64,000 nucleotides of DNA from the NCBI GenBank assembly GCA_950295325.1, contig OX485807.1:46344440-46408439 (forward strand). The letters run 5' to 3'. Below, in pieces: positions 12,383-24,140 of this stretch. Under the pieces are notes generated by a model. The model did not search any database and was not told the DNA's origin. It saw nothing but the letters and a program-made list of their open reading frames with translations. Made by a program: the position numbers and the translations under genes. Source of the stretch: Polytrichum commune. Taxonomy: Eukaryota; Streptophyta; Polytrichopsida; Polytrichales; Polytrichaceae. The number at the start of each line of letters is the position of its first letter. Positions within the stretch are counted from its first letter, which is position 1.

Positions 12383-15300
12383 AAGTGTGCAAAAGGCTTG
12401 TAACTAACACACTTTGCAGATTTGGAACAAAATTCGCAAATTTCAAGTGGAGACTAGAGATGGAGACAATGTGACTCCAGGTGTAGTTTCTTCATATATT
12501 GAACATTGAGACTAGTCTAATATACCTAGTACATGCCTACCCATGGCAATTGAACTCCAGCATGGCTTCGATATCACGTTTCTAATCCATAGTTGCAACA
12601 CGCATGTCGAAACATCCTTTCAAAACATATGAAACATGCTTCAAAGATTATTCAAAATGTTTCAAAACACACAAATTTCATGAAAAAAAGCTAGAGTACA
12701 TCATAAGCTCTAGGGTTACAATGCATCATTTGTACAAAGCCCTAACAAGGCTAAAGCGTGGATTTTTGCAAGAATAAACATGAAGATCTTCATATCTGTC
12801 AATTCCTTGCAAACTGAAAGCAATTAAATCATCTAAACTACTCAAATGGTCATCATGACTGCCACTTTTAAAATCATCATCATCATCATAAGTGTTACTT
12901 TTCAAATTGCATGTTTTCAAAAGGCTTGGGCTTGAAGTAGAGCTTTTTTGAAATTGAGATTAATCTGTTGAAGTTGGAATGGCCAAAACTTCATTCAGAC
13001 TCTTAGATTCCCATTTCCATGGCACACATTGAGATGGATGAGCTTTTTCTTCATACAAGAAAGAATACCAATCTTCAATTTCCAGCCAAGAAGGCAAAGA
13101 AGGAACCTTGATAATGTCAATTTCCATCGGGATTTAATTCTTGAATGGCATCATGAGTTCCCATGCTCTCCAACATCCTCAAGTTCATTGGAATGACAAC
13201 TAACTTTTTCATTTGAGAGAAGGATAATCTAATGTGTTTTTTGGGTTCTTTTGTAGTCTCCGATTACAAGTACAATAGAAATACAACGTCTCTAGAAACG
13301 CTTGGAAAAGTAGGAGTGCCGCATGCACAACCACAATGGAACCCCAAAACCTAGACTCTAGTTTCAAAACGGACATGAACGTGTTTCATCGCAACTATGT
13401 TCTAATCACATGAATGTAGGCTTCCATGTGTGCAAAAATGCTTGTAACTAACACACGGGCTCGTTCATAGATGTTGAAAATCCTTCCAAAATTTGCAGGT
13501 GAAGATGAGAGCACTTTGACCTGCCATATGAGAATCTTGAAGCAAGAAATTTTTTTAAAAAAAAAGGTTGTGTAAGATATTGCGATCATCCAACATTGCG
13601 CGTCTAAGAGGCTATGGGGCCTAATCTCCATCCACAAAAACGCATTTTCTTCCACTCTTAGCTAATTGTGTAAAAGTAACTTAATTTAAATTTGACTTAT
13701 TTATCAAGTGCCACACTTTTCAAATCAATTGAATTCCTAATGTTATTGAAGACTTAAGTTTCAATACACAACATGAATGCCCTTAGATGCAAATACGTAC
13801 TTAATAAATATGTGTCTATATTGATCAAATTTACATTTTCAAATTGTGTTACATTAGCATATCTACGATGAAACATCAACGACAACCAGACTGAACACCT
13901 GAACTAGTTATGGTCACTAAAAGTGCATACTTGTCGGCTCCTTAACTGAATACAAAGGTCCTGCAAATTAAGTTGCATTAGCATATCTGCAATGAAACAT
14001 CAACAAAAAACCAAATTGAAAATCAGACCTCACCTTATTTAGTTATGATTATTAGAAGTGCATGGTTGTCAGTTCCTTAACTCACTACATAGGTCCTCCC
14101 ACTTATGTTCACAATGGAGTGTGAAGTAGCTAATAAAATTTTAAAGACATAGTCCACTCTCTTTTGAACATGTGTCTTTATAGTATCCGTTCTTTGATCC
14201 TCACCTAACCATACACCAATAAAACATAAGTGTCCAAATAAGAAAAGTTATTGAATAACACCTGCACACCTTGAATAACTCACTTCTCACAAAGGAGCTA
14301 TGCGTAATTAACCCCAAGAGTGTGCATATGTGGCTTGAACTATTAATGTTCCCACGAAACTCTCATATTGCTCATGACTATGGTACGCTCCTCATGTCTT
14401 GTATACATTTATGATCCCTTCAACCCTTAAAGGATGTGGGGTGTGTAAATACGGGTAACATGACGACTTGTGCACACCTTTAAGAACTCATGGATTTCTT
14501 TGTGATTAATGGTATTGAATCCGTTTTTGGTAGAACCTATTGAAAAGAGAAGTTGAAGATAAAGTCACATGTGATAACGGTTATTAATAGATATACATGG
14601 TATGTACTTAAGTCTAGGTCATTCGCACAAGCTCAAATGCCCCTATTAATCCATTCTACGTATATTTATGTTATGATTGAAATTGTGTGCATATGATAGA
14701 TGAGTTGATTTCTTTTTAAAGAAAAAATCAATTAGAAATATCATTAAATGTTAACCTTAAACCCCTTTGAATGACATCTTGAGGCCCAGCTTGGGCCTCT
14801 TAAACGTTTAAGGGTTAAATCCACATGACTTTTGGCTAGGAATCGATCGTTTTGCATACAACACACTTTCCTTGTTGGGTAAGTTTTGATCAGTGTATAC
14901 TTAGAGATGGTGTGGAAGATTGAACAAAGATGGTGTAATATTTCACTTCATTGAGGATCAAGCTCATTTTGAGAAGCTAAGATGTGCTAAAGTTGAGTTT
15001 GGCCCTCAATGAACCAAAATAAACTACCATTTACTCACACACAACCTCCGAGCATGCAACACAAGTGAAAGAAATTAATGATTCTACATATGTAAAGCAA
15101 CAAATAGGAAATCATGGAGGATGAACTCCAAACAAAAAGTCCCCGAGTCGAAGGATAACTTGATTGACTTCACTACCATGGATTGAAAGTGAAGACTTCC
15201 ATGTCGACTTGGTATGAAATATCGCATCCTCACAAATGCTTGATGGCCAATGCAGAACTTTTGGGATTGGAGTTGCAATGACCACCTAGTGAAAATAGAT

Positions 15301-16838
15301 CGACCCACACTGTTGCAATTCATTCACAATCGCACCAAGGAATTCGTCTTCTACGCCGGCTTCTCTCAGGTGCAGCAGTTTCACCTTCAAACTGTAATTC
15401 AAAGTTTGTCAGTGAATTGTTGGATGCCCATGAAACGTTAAAATTTTGGCAGTGGGCAGAATTGGAAGCTGAATCTACCACAAACTTTGCAATGACGTAG
15501 GCTTCCTGTGTGCTGATTCAATTGGCAGTGCACAATGACGGGATTAGCGACATTTTCAAAGGGCTCCACTCTGAATGTGGTGGCAGAAGCAGCCTTGCTA
15601 AGTCCTATTTCTTCATTGAACCACAGCACATCCCCTGTGGTGTCTGGAGCTGCACTTCTATACATAGATGAGATTATTCGCACAGCTTGATGGTTTGAAT
15701 GAACTGAAATGAACTGAAATGTGACTTTGAAGACCAAGAAGCCAAAAGGCTTATGGGACTACAATGCATCAAGATGGTGTTGAAAAGGCTAATTCCCTAG
15801 AGTAACGGAGTGCAATGGCCTCATGAAGGAGGTCCACGCCAATAAGAACTTGATGGTTCCATTGGCCATAGAACCAAAGAGGTTATTCGCAATAATGTCC
15901 GCTAGGGGGCAGGTTTGGTGCAAAATGAATTTGACATAACTTGCATCTAGTGTGTTACATCACTACAGGTCCAAACTGTTGCTTCAACAGTACTCGACTT
16001 CCATTTTACGAGAATTTTGAGTTGCAGCCCACCTCCATGTCCACAATTGGCCCAAAGTAAGCTCTATCTATATGTTCCCTCCCCGACAAATGCCCTATAA
16101 AGGTCATCAATGTGAGGAGCAATCCCACATACCACTGGCCATTAATTGCAGTGACCTTGTATCCACGTGTTTCATGATTCTGATAGAAATTGTGGCAATG
16201 TGTTCCTAGTTTCATGTAAGTTAAGGTATGCACCCCCATTGTGTGCACTTTCCAACTCCGCATACAAATTTGGCCATTGGGTTAAATTGGGAATTGTCCC
16301 ATTCAAGTAGTAATTGTGATGAATCACACATATTGTCATTTCAAGTTTCAAAAACTAAGTGAAGATACAAAGGCTATGAGAGGTCAAAGTGAAGAATCTC
16401 TCTTTTCAAGTGACCACACAAGCTCTCCCACTTGTGTGAACTATTGAGCCTAAGAAAAAGAAAGAAAAAAGAAAATGAGTGTTTTACATTGACATGCAAT
16501 GTCTGTTCTCCAACTCCTACCCATGTTTGCATAGGCATGGGAGGCATGGGCACGGGAGACAAAGAGGTGGCTTATTGCCTCTCTTTTTTAAATATTGAGC
16601 CTAGAATGGTGTCTATATATGAAGCATATAGTCCAATCTCATTGTGCTATATGTCGTTTTGGTGTACATTCATAACAAGAAGCCTTGCCAATACCACTCA
16701 AATATAGGTGTCCATTTAAGAAGAATGAGCACATAAGGGCCACAAACCTTAGATCCTTAGGCACATGTGTATTCTTGTGGGTGCATAATCTTAATCTTTG
16801 CCAAGCGACCACAAGGGCCCTCCTAACTGTGTGAACTA
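12383..16838. other. Repeat-rich intergenic DNA, no supported gene
   Basis: Contains a copy of dispersed repeat B at 13848-14300. On the minus strand between about 15084 and 16263 several protein-like fragments lie in different frames, for example HSNHQAVRIISSMYRSAAPD (within 15438-15737) and INGQWYVGLLLTLMTFIGHL (within 16006-16263). They are broken by stops and I could not assign a family, so this may be a dead gene. 16381-16450 and 16801-16838 are duplicated host sequence and give the empty and filled site of the next element. Confidence 0.4.
13848..14300. repeat. Dispersed repeat B, copy 1
   Basis: Ordered blocks GATGAAACATC, TTAGTTATG.TTA, AGAAGTGCAT, TAGGTCCTCCCA, AAAGACATAGTCCA.TCTC, CATGTGTCTTTAT and TTCTTTGATCCTCACCTAAC also occur at 25018-25100 plus 25985-26120, at 40670-40970 and in part at 46430-46510. 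The first block is present twice here (about 13866 and 13988), indicating a partial tandem duplication. No ORF and no terminal repeats were found; the element class is unknown. Confidence 0.6.
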
Positions 16839-17256
16839 CACTAAATATACCAATTAGTGAGGGTGGTACTAATTCATGTCATACGCACAATCTAGCCAAA
16901 TCTCAAAGTAGCCGAGCATTGAAGTTGCTAATGAGTACAACTGAGTGGCACTAAATTCATGAAGGCGGTAAACTCTATGCTTATTTACCATAGATCAATG
17001 CTTGCTTGTGATTATTGCATGCCATATGCTTGCCAATGAATAGTGCCAAGTGCTAGTACTTTAGTAAATAGTGCCAAGTGCCATTACTTTCATGCCAAGT
17101 GCCCATACTTTAAGTGATTAGTATCAAGTGCCGAGATGAACAATGCTTCCTAGATCTTTGGTAGCACTAATTCATAGTATAAAGAAATTTAGTATCACCT
17201 TCACTAATTTCTCACCCTCACTATTAGCCCACACTCGCTCATTGGTATATTTAGTG
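16839..17256. mobile_element. TA-flanked MITE, 418 bp, family A relative, with empty site nearby
   Basis: The left terminus CACTAAATATACCAATTAGT and the inverted right terminus CACTAAATATACCAATGAGC form terminal inverted repeats that stay similar for about 28 bp. TA lies immediately outside both ends (16837-16838 and 17257-17258). The flanks join as GTGTGAAC-TA / TA-TTGAGCC, and the unoccupied sequence GTGTGAACTATTGAGCC exists at about 16434-16450 with a single TA. This directly shows a TA target duplication. The interior has several GCCAAGTGC repeats and no coding capacity. A TA target is typical of Tc1/mariner-related MITEs; assignment to that group is an inference. Confidence 0.85.
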
Positions 17257-19648
17257 TATTGAGCCTAGAATGGTGCCTATATCTTGAGCACATAGTCCAA
17301 TCTCATCCTACCATATGCCTTTTTTGTATCCATACATAACAACAAGCCTTGCAAGATACCAAGAAGAGCGCCACATAGCTTACTGAAAGCACAAGATGAT
17401 TGAATGCACTAACACAAGTATTCGTGTGGTGCAAATCTTAATCTTTGCCAAGTAGTGTGCTCTGGGAAGTTCAGCGAATACAGCTACAGATTTGTGGGAA
17501 ACTCGGGGAGGTATTCCTCAGCCACTCCTCCAGAGTATGATGTTTTTGCCATCCCCATATCATTGCCAACTCTCCCAGTGCACAGAGGCAACGATGCCAG
17601 CGGAGATCCCATAGACGTCACCAACCTCGTCAACAAGCTCAAGGGACTCCCGCAAATTCTCTACTGGCCAAGCTTGACTTTGTGGTAGGAATGACTGTCG
17701 ACATTCATGTATATGCTCACATTATCAAGCTTTTCCAAGCATAACAGAATTTAGGGTAGCCCTAAACCCCAATCCCTCCCACTGGGTTGATGATCACCTG
17801 CACGTATTTTCCAACCTTGTTAGTTTTGCCATTGGGAAGAAGGTCTAGAGAACGAGAGCGTTGAGCATCAGTAAGCATGTTCAGCCACAACCACAAATAA
17901 GCTTGCTGAGGTCGCAGTTCCTCCCCCGAACAGATACAGCACTGCGCCTCATAGACACAAGCACTGCGCCTCATAGACACAAGCACTGCGCCTCATAGAC
18001 ACAAGCACTTTGTCTGCTCATCTACGTTGACATCAAAATCCTGCTCAGTCCACCATCAGTATAAGTTGGAGAAAACAATCAATATTAGTAGTAGCGGATC
18101 AAGTTCCCTTGAAGGAGGTTGTGTTTTCTCATGCTTGTACAGATGACTCATCGACATGCACATAGAATTCATGTGCCTGCCATATCTCTCTCATGCAGAT
18201 ACGATCCGAGTCTCATGAAACCTGCTTCTTTCAGAGTTAACGAAGTCCTGGTTTAGGGTTGTGCTCCAAATTGTTGGATGATTGCTTACACCTGTGATGG
18301 TTGTTCCAGAAGCATATTGCTAGGAATCTACTTGCACATAGATCTGACCAACCAAAACACACAAGGGCGAAGTAGACAAACTTCAATTTGCCTACGTCAG
18401 ATAGACAACTTTATCTGAAGTAGACTTATTTGCACATGGGCACTTCAGATAAGTTTGTCTACCATGAATTTGTGCTTGTAGAAACTTCTGGATGAAGTAC
18501 ATAGCACACGTTGGCAGACTGCCACAACCCATGCCAACACTTTAACAATGTCCTCGCTCATGCTTAGCACAGGAAATGACTAGGAAAAGGCTTTTCAGTG
18601 GTGTTCAAGGCTAAAACTGCAGACTGTCAAAACTACTGGACTCCTTCACTTGTATTCTCTCCAAAGCCCATTTGCTGCACCTATTTCCTGTCAAAGATAG
18701 CACCTTGATAATGGCCTTGATACACTCCAGCAAAATTAGTCGTGAGAACTTGGGCCTCACTCTTACTGACAACAATTCAATTTCACCCAGTCATTCTTGC
18801 TTGACACCGCAGCAAAACAACAATACACTATGACAAACTCCCAGCTCTTGAGGATGATCTAGTCCCTATTGCACTGAAAGCAGCCATGGAGTTTGTAGCT
18901 CCCACACAACCCTAGCATCACACCCCCAATCACAGTCAATGACAGATTTGTTGACAAGAGTACAACCTTGAGTCCCTATGCCAAGATCTGTTCAGTACCA
19001 AGACGCAACCTCCAGAATTTTTTAAGGGAGTGGACCTTGCTAATGTAGTGCTTGCACCAGATACTTGAGCTTGGAAGCATTAAATGAAACTTTAACCTTC
19101 TAAGTCACAAGACTGCAGAAATGCAATTCAAAGATGAAAAGAAACCTCTGAAAGAAAATGAAAGGAATTAATAATCTGGAGAATGATCTAGCTCATGGCA
19201 CATCAGGTATGGGAGAAATGTATCTCTAATTTCCTCAACAGCAGCTCAAGTCCAGACTGAATGTGCAACGAGTGCCAGTAAACTGGACCACTTCAAGATT
19301 TATAAATCTAATGTTGTAACAAAATTTTGTTTTGCTTGAGGATGCAAAACACTTCAAGATCGGAACTGCCCGCTCCATAGCATGCTCAACGGGCAATGGG
19401 AACCATATAATCACTAATCCTTTCCCGATGCACAAGCCCACACAAAAATGAGGGACATAGAGTTTTTCTTGACCAGGCACAAGCACGGAAGGATAGGTTG
19501 AGGGTTGTACAAATATATGGTGGGTTTGGTTAATGTATATGGACAACCACTGTACACAACAGACTCAGGCGATATGATCTGCAGGAGGGGGGGTACATCG
19601 CATGTCAATGCTACACCCCTGTGAATGGGTATTCAATAGATAAAAGTT
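17257..19648. other. Intergenic DNA downstream of the OBERON gene
   Basis: Probably includes the 3' UTR of the minus-strand OBERON gene near its right end. An open plus-strand stretch at 17455-17688 encodes a protein-like peptide (ATPPEYDVFAIPISLPTLPV and VNKLKGLPQILYW), and 18840-19010 has further protein-like fragments (KLPALEDDLVPIALKAAMEF). Neither belongs to a family I recognise and no splice context connects them, so a decayed gene is possible. A 20-bp inverted repeat with a 20-nt loop lies at 18402-18461. Confidence 0.35.
17939..18004. repeat. Tandem repeat, 22 bp x 3
   Basis: Three identical head-to-tail copies of a 22-bp unit containing GCACTGCGCCTCATAGACAC, followed by a five-base start of a fourth copy. 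Identical units imply recent expansion. Confidence 0.9.
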
Positions 19649-22600
19649 TCACTTCCAGCTATGCCTTTTGGAAGCATCGAGTTGCTTCAGAAGTTCATGT
19701 AGTTCATTTAGCAAAGGTAGGTTCAACGCATGGAAATCCGCTTGAGCTTGGCGCAAGCCTTGCACGGTATCACGGTGCTTGCGGCACCGTTCTTCAGCAT
19801 CCTCCATGCCCAACTTCGAGAGCTTGTTTGTATATTCTTGTTCGATCTTTTCTGCTTTGGCCAGCATAATGCGCTGCAGCCCCTCTGCTTCACGCCGTGC
19901 CTCATCAGCCCGTACTGAAAACATCTTAGCCTCTGCCTGCTTGATACGAACAATGCTTTCCAACTCCTCTATTTGTGCCTTTTTACGCTCACGCTCCTGC
20001 TGAAGCTCAGCTGCCTCCTGCCTCTTTTCCTCTAACTCAGAATCATAGGCCTGTAGAGCAGTCCGTGCCCGCTCTAGTGTATCACGTGTGCTCTTTTGTC
20101 GACTATTAATAGCTGTCGGCGACAACTTCATTGAATCTTTTGTCACAGTAGTTGTCTGAGCTGGTGTTGCTCCAACTGCCTCACCATCTGTCATACAATG
20201 AACATTACCCAATCAGAACGCTAATAACAGAGCCTGCAGGTACAGCACTAATGGGCTTATATATTGATGAAACTATTCCTGCAGCAAAAGATGCAGGAAA
20301 ATGTCTTGAAAATGTCTTGAAAATGTTCAAGAGAATGCAAGGATGTCTTCCAACTCAAGAGAATATCACATGGGGGATTATTGTACCAGTTATTAGCAGA
20401 AAGTTTCTTTCACATCTTCAAAATCTACAGAAAAGCTTGGCAACAGAAACTCACCCTATAAAACTGGCAACTGTCGTCCACTTTATGTATCAACTAGAGA
20501 GAAGCTGTTCCCAAAGGAGTTCTTACATGTGAAATGAAATAAGGCACGTGCATACGCCTCATAAGCATTGATAGCGGTGCATTACGAAAAGAAGAATTCA
20601 TGAGAACCTACTGTCACCACATATGGAGCAGCCTAAGCACATAAAACCTTCGACCTCAATTAATCAGTCAAAGAATCTCATTCATGCTGTAGAACTTTAG
20701 AGCTCACCATTGAAAAACTTTATCATGGCACGGCAGGCAATAGCTGCATCCACCTGAGAGTTGAGCTGCTGCAAAACCTGTTCTGCCTTATTGCAGAGTT
20801 GCTGTCCACGTGTATCGGCACTGCCATGGAATATTCGCTGAACGCAATCTAACTCTGCAGCTAGTACATCCTTGCCCCACTCAGCAGCACATGTACAGAA
20901 CACATCCTTCACAAAGCCGTAGAGCTCACTTGTATGAGTGCAGGCAATGCAATGAAATTGCATCTCAGTGGTGCCTTCTGCTCCCGTGAGGCTAGGGCCA
21001 GGAGTAATATAGGACATTCGTATACCACAATCAGTGTGGCACCAATGTAGGCAGAAATCACAACCGATCCACCGGCATGTATTGGCATCAAAGTCAAATT
21101 TGGAGCACACTACGCACATACAGGAGTTGCAGAACCCCGACTTCTGAGCACACAGCTTACAGTCACACTCATCTGCTGGTAACTGGTTCTGACAGCCAAA
21201 GTTCCGACACCTCTGTTGTAAAAACACTTCAACCAAGGAAGTGTGGATCATTGGAATATCATTTTGCAAGAATGCAAGAATTCCTGTCTTCACAGCAACC
21301 AAAATCTCCAGCTGAGTGCGATGTGCACGCAACAAAACATCAGTGGTAAGATCCGTTCTAGCTGTTAGCCTCTGCTGGAGTTGCATGAATTGCTCGCGCT
21401 TGTCTATGCTGTTCAGCATCTCCTTCAGACTTTCCTTCAACCCTGCCAAGAAGCTATCAGGGAGTTCCTGGAGTTTGCGAGCCATAGATGGAACTGGCTC
21501 TGCCACAATATCCTCCACCCCTATGCTTGTAAACTGTCTCTCTGATCCTGCTGCCTCCTTCTCCCTCTGTCCAGCAAAACTCTTTTCCCCCTTGGATGGC
21601 ATGTCCCGTGGTTGCGTCTCCCTGGAGCTTCCACTACGTGATGGCGAGGACCAGACCTCTCCAGTTTCCCCGTGTCGCATTCTGTGCTGCAATTCTTTGC
21701 GCATCGCACGTCTGGCCTCAGAGGATTGACCCAGCATGCCTCCATCTGCCATAGGAACCTGATGACTACCATGAGAGTTGTCAAGACTTTCGGAACCTCG
21801 ATCTTTTCCACCCTGTCCTCGTGAACGCTCATCACCTAGAGAGCCCTGCACGATTTGTGGGTTATTTCCTGATAGAACCCTTTGATACAAAGGCTTTGGC
21901 TTCCGCTTGTCATGCGCCATTGATGCCATCATCCCTTCGTTTCCCTGACTACTTCCAAAAGAAATTGGCCAACTCCCATATGACCCTTGCTCCTTGGCAA
22001 CTGAGATTTGTTGGCTCCCACTAGACATCTCTGTCTTGTCCAGGGATGTCTGGGTCAACGAGCAACTGGGATTGTGATGAAAAGGCAGTGATTGAGAAAG
22101 AGAGAGTGACTCGCTGAATCCCCCCCTAGAGTGTGTATGTGCACCTCCCTGGGAAGGATGCGAATGTGCTCGATGTTGATGATGCTTTTGAGAGCGGCTG
22201 CGTGGATCCCCAGAGGAAAGCGACAGTGAGGTATCAGGCAGAGCTAATGAAAGAAGAGCGCCATTATTCTCTACTCTCTGCTTCTTCTCATTGGGTCTGT
22301 CCTGTTCCCTCGAATCCTGTCTCTCCTCCTCCTCCTCCTCAGCTTCCCTCTGCCTTTCCCTCCCACTACCACTTGACCCCATAAGGTTCTTACCTGCATT
22401 CTTCATCTCTTCTTCCAAAGGACTTTCTTCGCCCGAAGCACTTATGCCAAATTCCCTCTCTCTCCCAGCTCTCCGTCCTCTCTCCTGACTCGCATCCTCT
22501 TCTCGCTCATGTATTTCCTGTGTTTCAACCCCTTTCTCTGCCGCCCCAAGCTTCAAACCCCATTGCGGTGGCTCTCTTACCACTTCCTGCACCACAGCAT

Positions 22601-23489
22601 CCGCACCCGCGCCCGCAGCCTGCTTCACCGAGGTTTCAATAACCTGCTTCACTGTCTCCTCTACATCCCCATCCACAGCCATGTTAACCATGGCATCTCC
22701 CCCTTCCTGTTCCTCTTCTGCTTCTCCTCTCTCGCCAGCCTTCACATCCCCAACAACCTCTTTCCCACCAGAATCTTCTTTACCTATCTGGTCCACTTTG
22801 GCCTCCTCTGCTTCTTCCACCTCTCTTCTAGCCTCCTCATGATCGTCACCGCCAGCCTCGGGCTCCAGCTCGCCCTCCTCCATGTCGCTGCTCTTCTCTG
22901 ACTCTGCAACAGTAGTCTTGTTGACTCCTGCCTCCTGCTCCGCCTTCACTTCCTTCCTCGATTTCCGCCTCTCTCTGTCGCCTTCAATTCCCTTGGACGA
23001 GCTCCCACCACCTCCTTCCTCATCTTTTGCTGGTTCTCTCCTCGCAAACGCACCTGCCTTACCCGATCGGCTATGGTAGTGCTGCTGCATACTGCTCCCT
23101 TTTTCTGCACCCAAGGGTTCCTTGTTCGTCCCTCTTGATGATGACCTGACAGTGGTGCTCTCTTCCTTGTTGCCAGCCTGTTGTTGTTGATGTTGTTCCC
23201 CATCGTCCACAGGCTCCGAAGCCCGTTCGGACCTACTACCCTGCGCGTGGTGCCCAGAGGAGCCTCCGTCTCTTCGCCTGGCGTGATGATGAGGACGATG
23301 CTCCTCCCCCTTCGACCCTTCCCGTTCCGAAGTAGACCTCCCGTGATGATGGCCTGACCCTCCGTCCCTGCGCTTAACACGCGCACTCTCATGGCGAACT
23401 TCCTTCCCCGAAATCCCACCTGCCTCCTGCTCCCTCGATGAGCTCTCCACCTTCACTATCGCCGCATCGTATGACCTCTGCCTCTTCAT
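19649..23489 (-). CDS. OBERON 3/4-type protein (OBE PHD-like finger, coiled coil)
   Basis: Nuclear OBERON family regulator; in Arabidopsis these proteins act in meristem and embryo patterning. Two coding exons, 23489-20708 and 20187-19649, joined AATG|GTGAGC ... GACAG|ATGGTGAG, give 1106 aa. The start is the ATG of MKRQRSYDAA at 23489; codons upstream in frame lack an ATG. Residues 1-630 are low complexity (Glu/Lys/Arg/Ser-rich, many His-rich stretches). The OBE domain begins near 700, and a Cys/His-rich PHD-like finger covers about 761-850 (CDCKLC, CNSCMCVVC, CDFCLHWCHTDC, FHCIAC). The second exon is a charged coiled coil (RARTALQAYDSELEEKRQEA onward), the usual partner-binding part. Domain order and the N-terminal MKRQRS motif favour OBE3/OBE4 over OBE1/OBE2; this is a recollection of the family, not an alignment. 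The 520-bp intron shows no gene. Confidence 0.9.
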
Positions 23490-24140
23490 CTCGACACCAC
23501 CACACTTTTTTTCTCTCCAACGAAACAAACAATCCCCCTCTCCTCCCCCCTCCCCTCCCTCAATCCCTCGCTCACTTTCTCCTCCACCTCAAACCCTCAC
23601 CCTTGTCCCCACGGCCTCCCACTTCCATTCCAATCCCTCCGCTCTCAGCCATCGCTTGCAAAAGAGAGACTGGCGTGAATCAGCGATGCTTCACCCTTGC
23701 TCAAAGCATGTAAACTTTTGCAAACGTTGCAGGTCGCAGGTTGATGGTAATGAGTTGATGAGTGAATATGAGTGAATGAGAGACGTTTCGCCCTTGATCA
23801 AAGCCGCAAACTCATATGTAAACCTCCTTCCAACCAAACAATCCCCTTCTCCTCTCCCCTTCTCTCTCTCAATCCCAAACTCACTCCCTCCTCTACCTCA
23901 AACCCTCACTGTTGTCCCCACGGCCTCCCACTCCCATTCCAATCCCTCCGCTCGCGGCCATAGCTTGCAGGAGAGGGATGACGATGCAAACTCAAATGTA
24001 AACTTGCAAAACGTTGTAGATTGACGTGAATGAGTCAATGAGAGAGGCTTCACCCTTATCAAAGTCATATGTAAACCTGCCTACGTCATAGCTTGGCGTT
24101 GGCTTGATTGAGAGACGCTTCACTCTTGATCAAAGCCCCA
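23490..24140. promoter_or_regulatory. Duplicated 5' UTR/promoter region of the OBERON gene
   Basis: Pyrimidine-rich on the plus strand, so GA-rich in the transcribed direction. A block of about 140-150 bp at 23526-23672 recurs at 23835-23975 (period 309 bp), both copies running from CAAACAATCCCC to CCCCACGGCCTCCCAC and AATCCCTCCGCTC. A second motif, GAGAGACGCTTCACCCTTGA-type followed by TCAAAG, occurs in four versions (about 23681, 23779, 24041 and 24111), three of them near CATATGTAAACCT-like sequence. It is the immediate upstream region of the minus-strand start, so promoter or 5' UTR function is likely but not shown. Confidence 0.6.

Noticed and set aside
18402-18461. Possible miRNA hairpin (20-bp arms, 20-nt loop)
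   Set aside because: The stem is too short for a plant miRNA precursor and has an offset. Without small-RNA data it is only an inverted repeat.
21077-23079. Numerous plus-strand and alternative-frame open stretches
   Set aside because: They lie opposite or within the OBERON coding exon, which has conserved domains; they are shadows of its low-complexity coding sequence.
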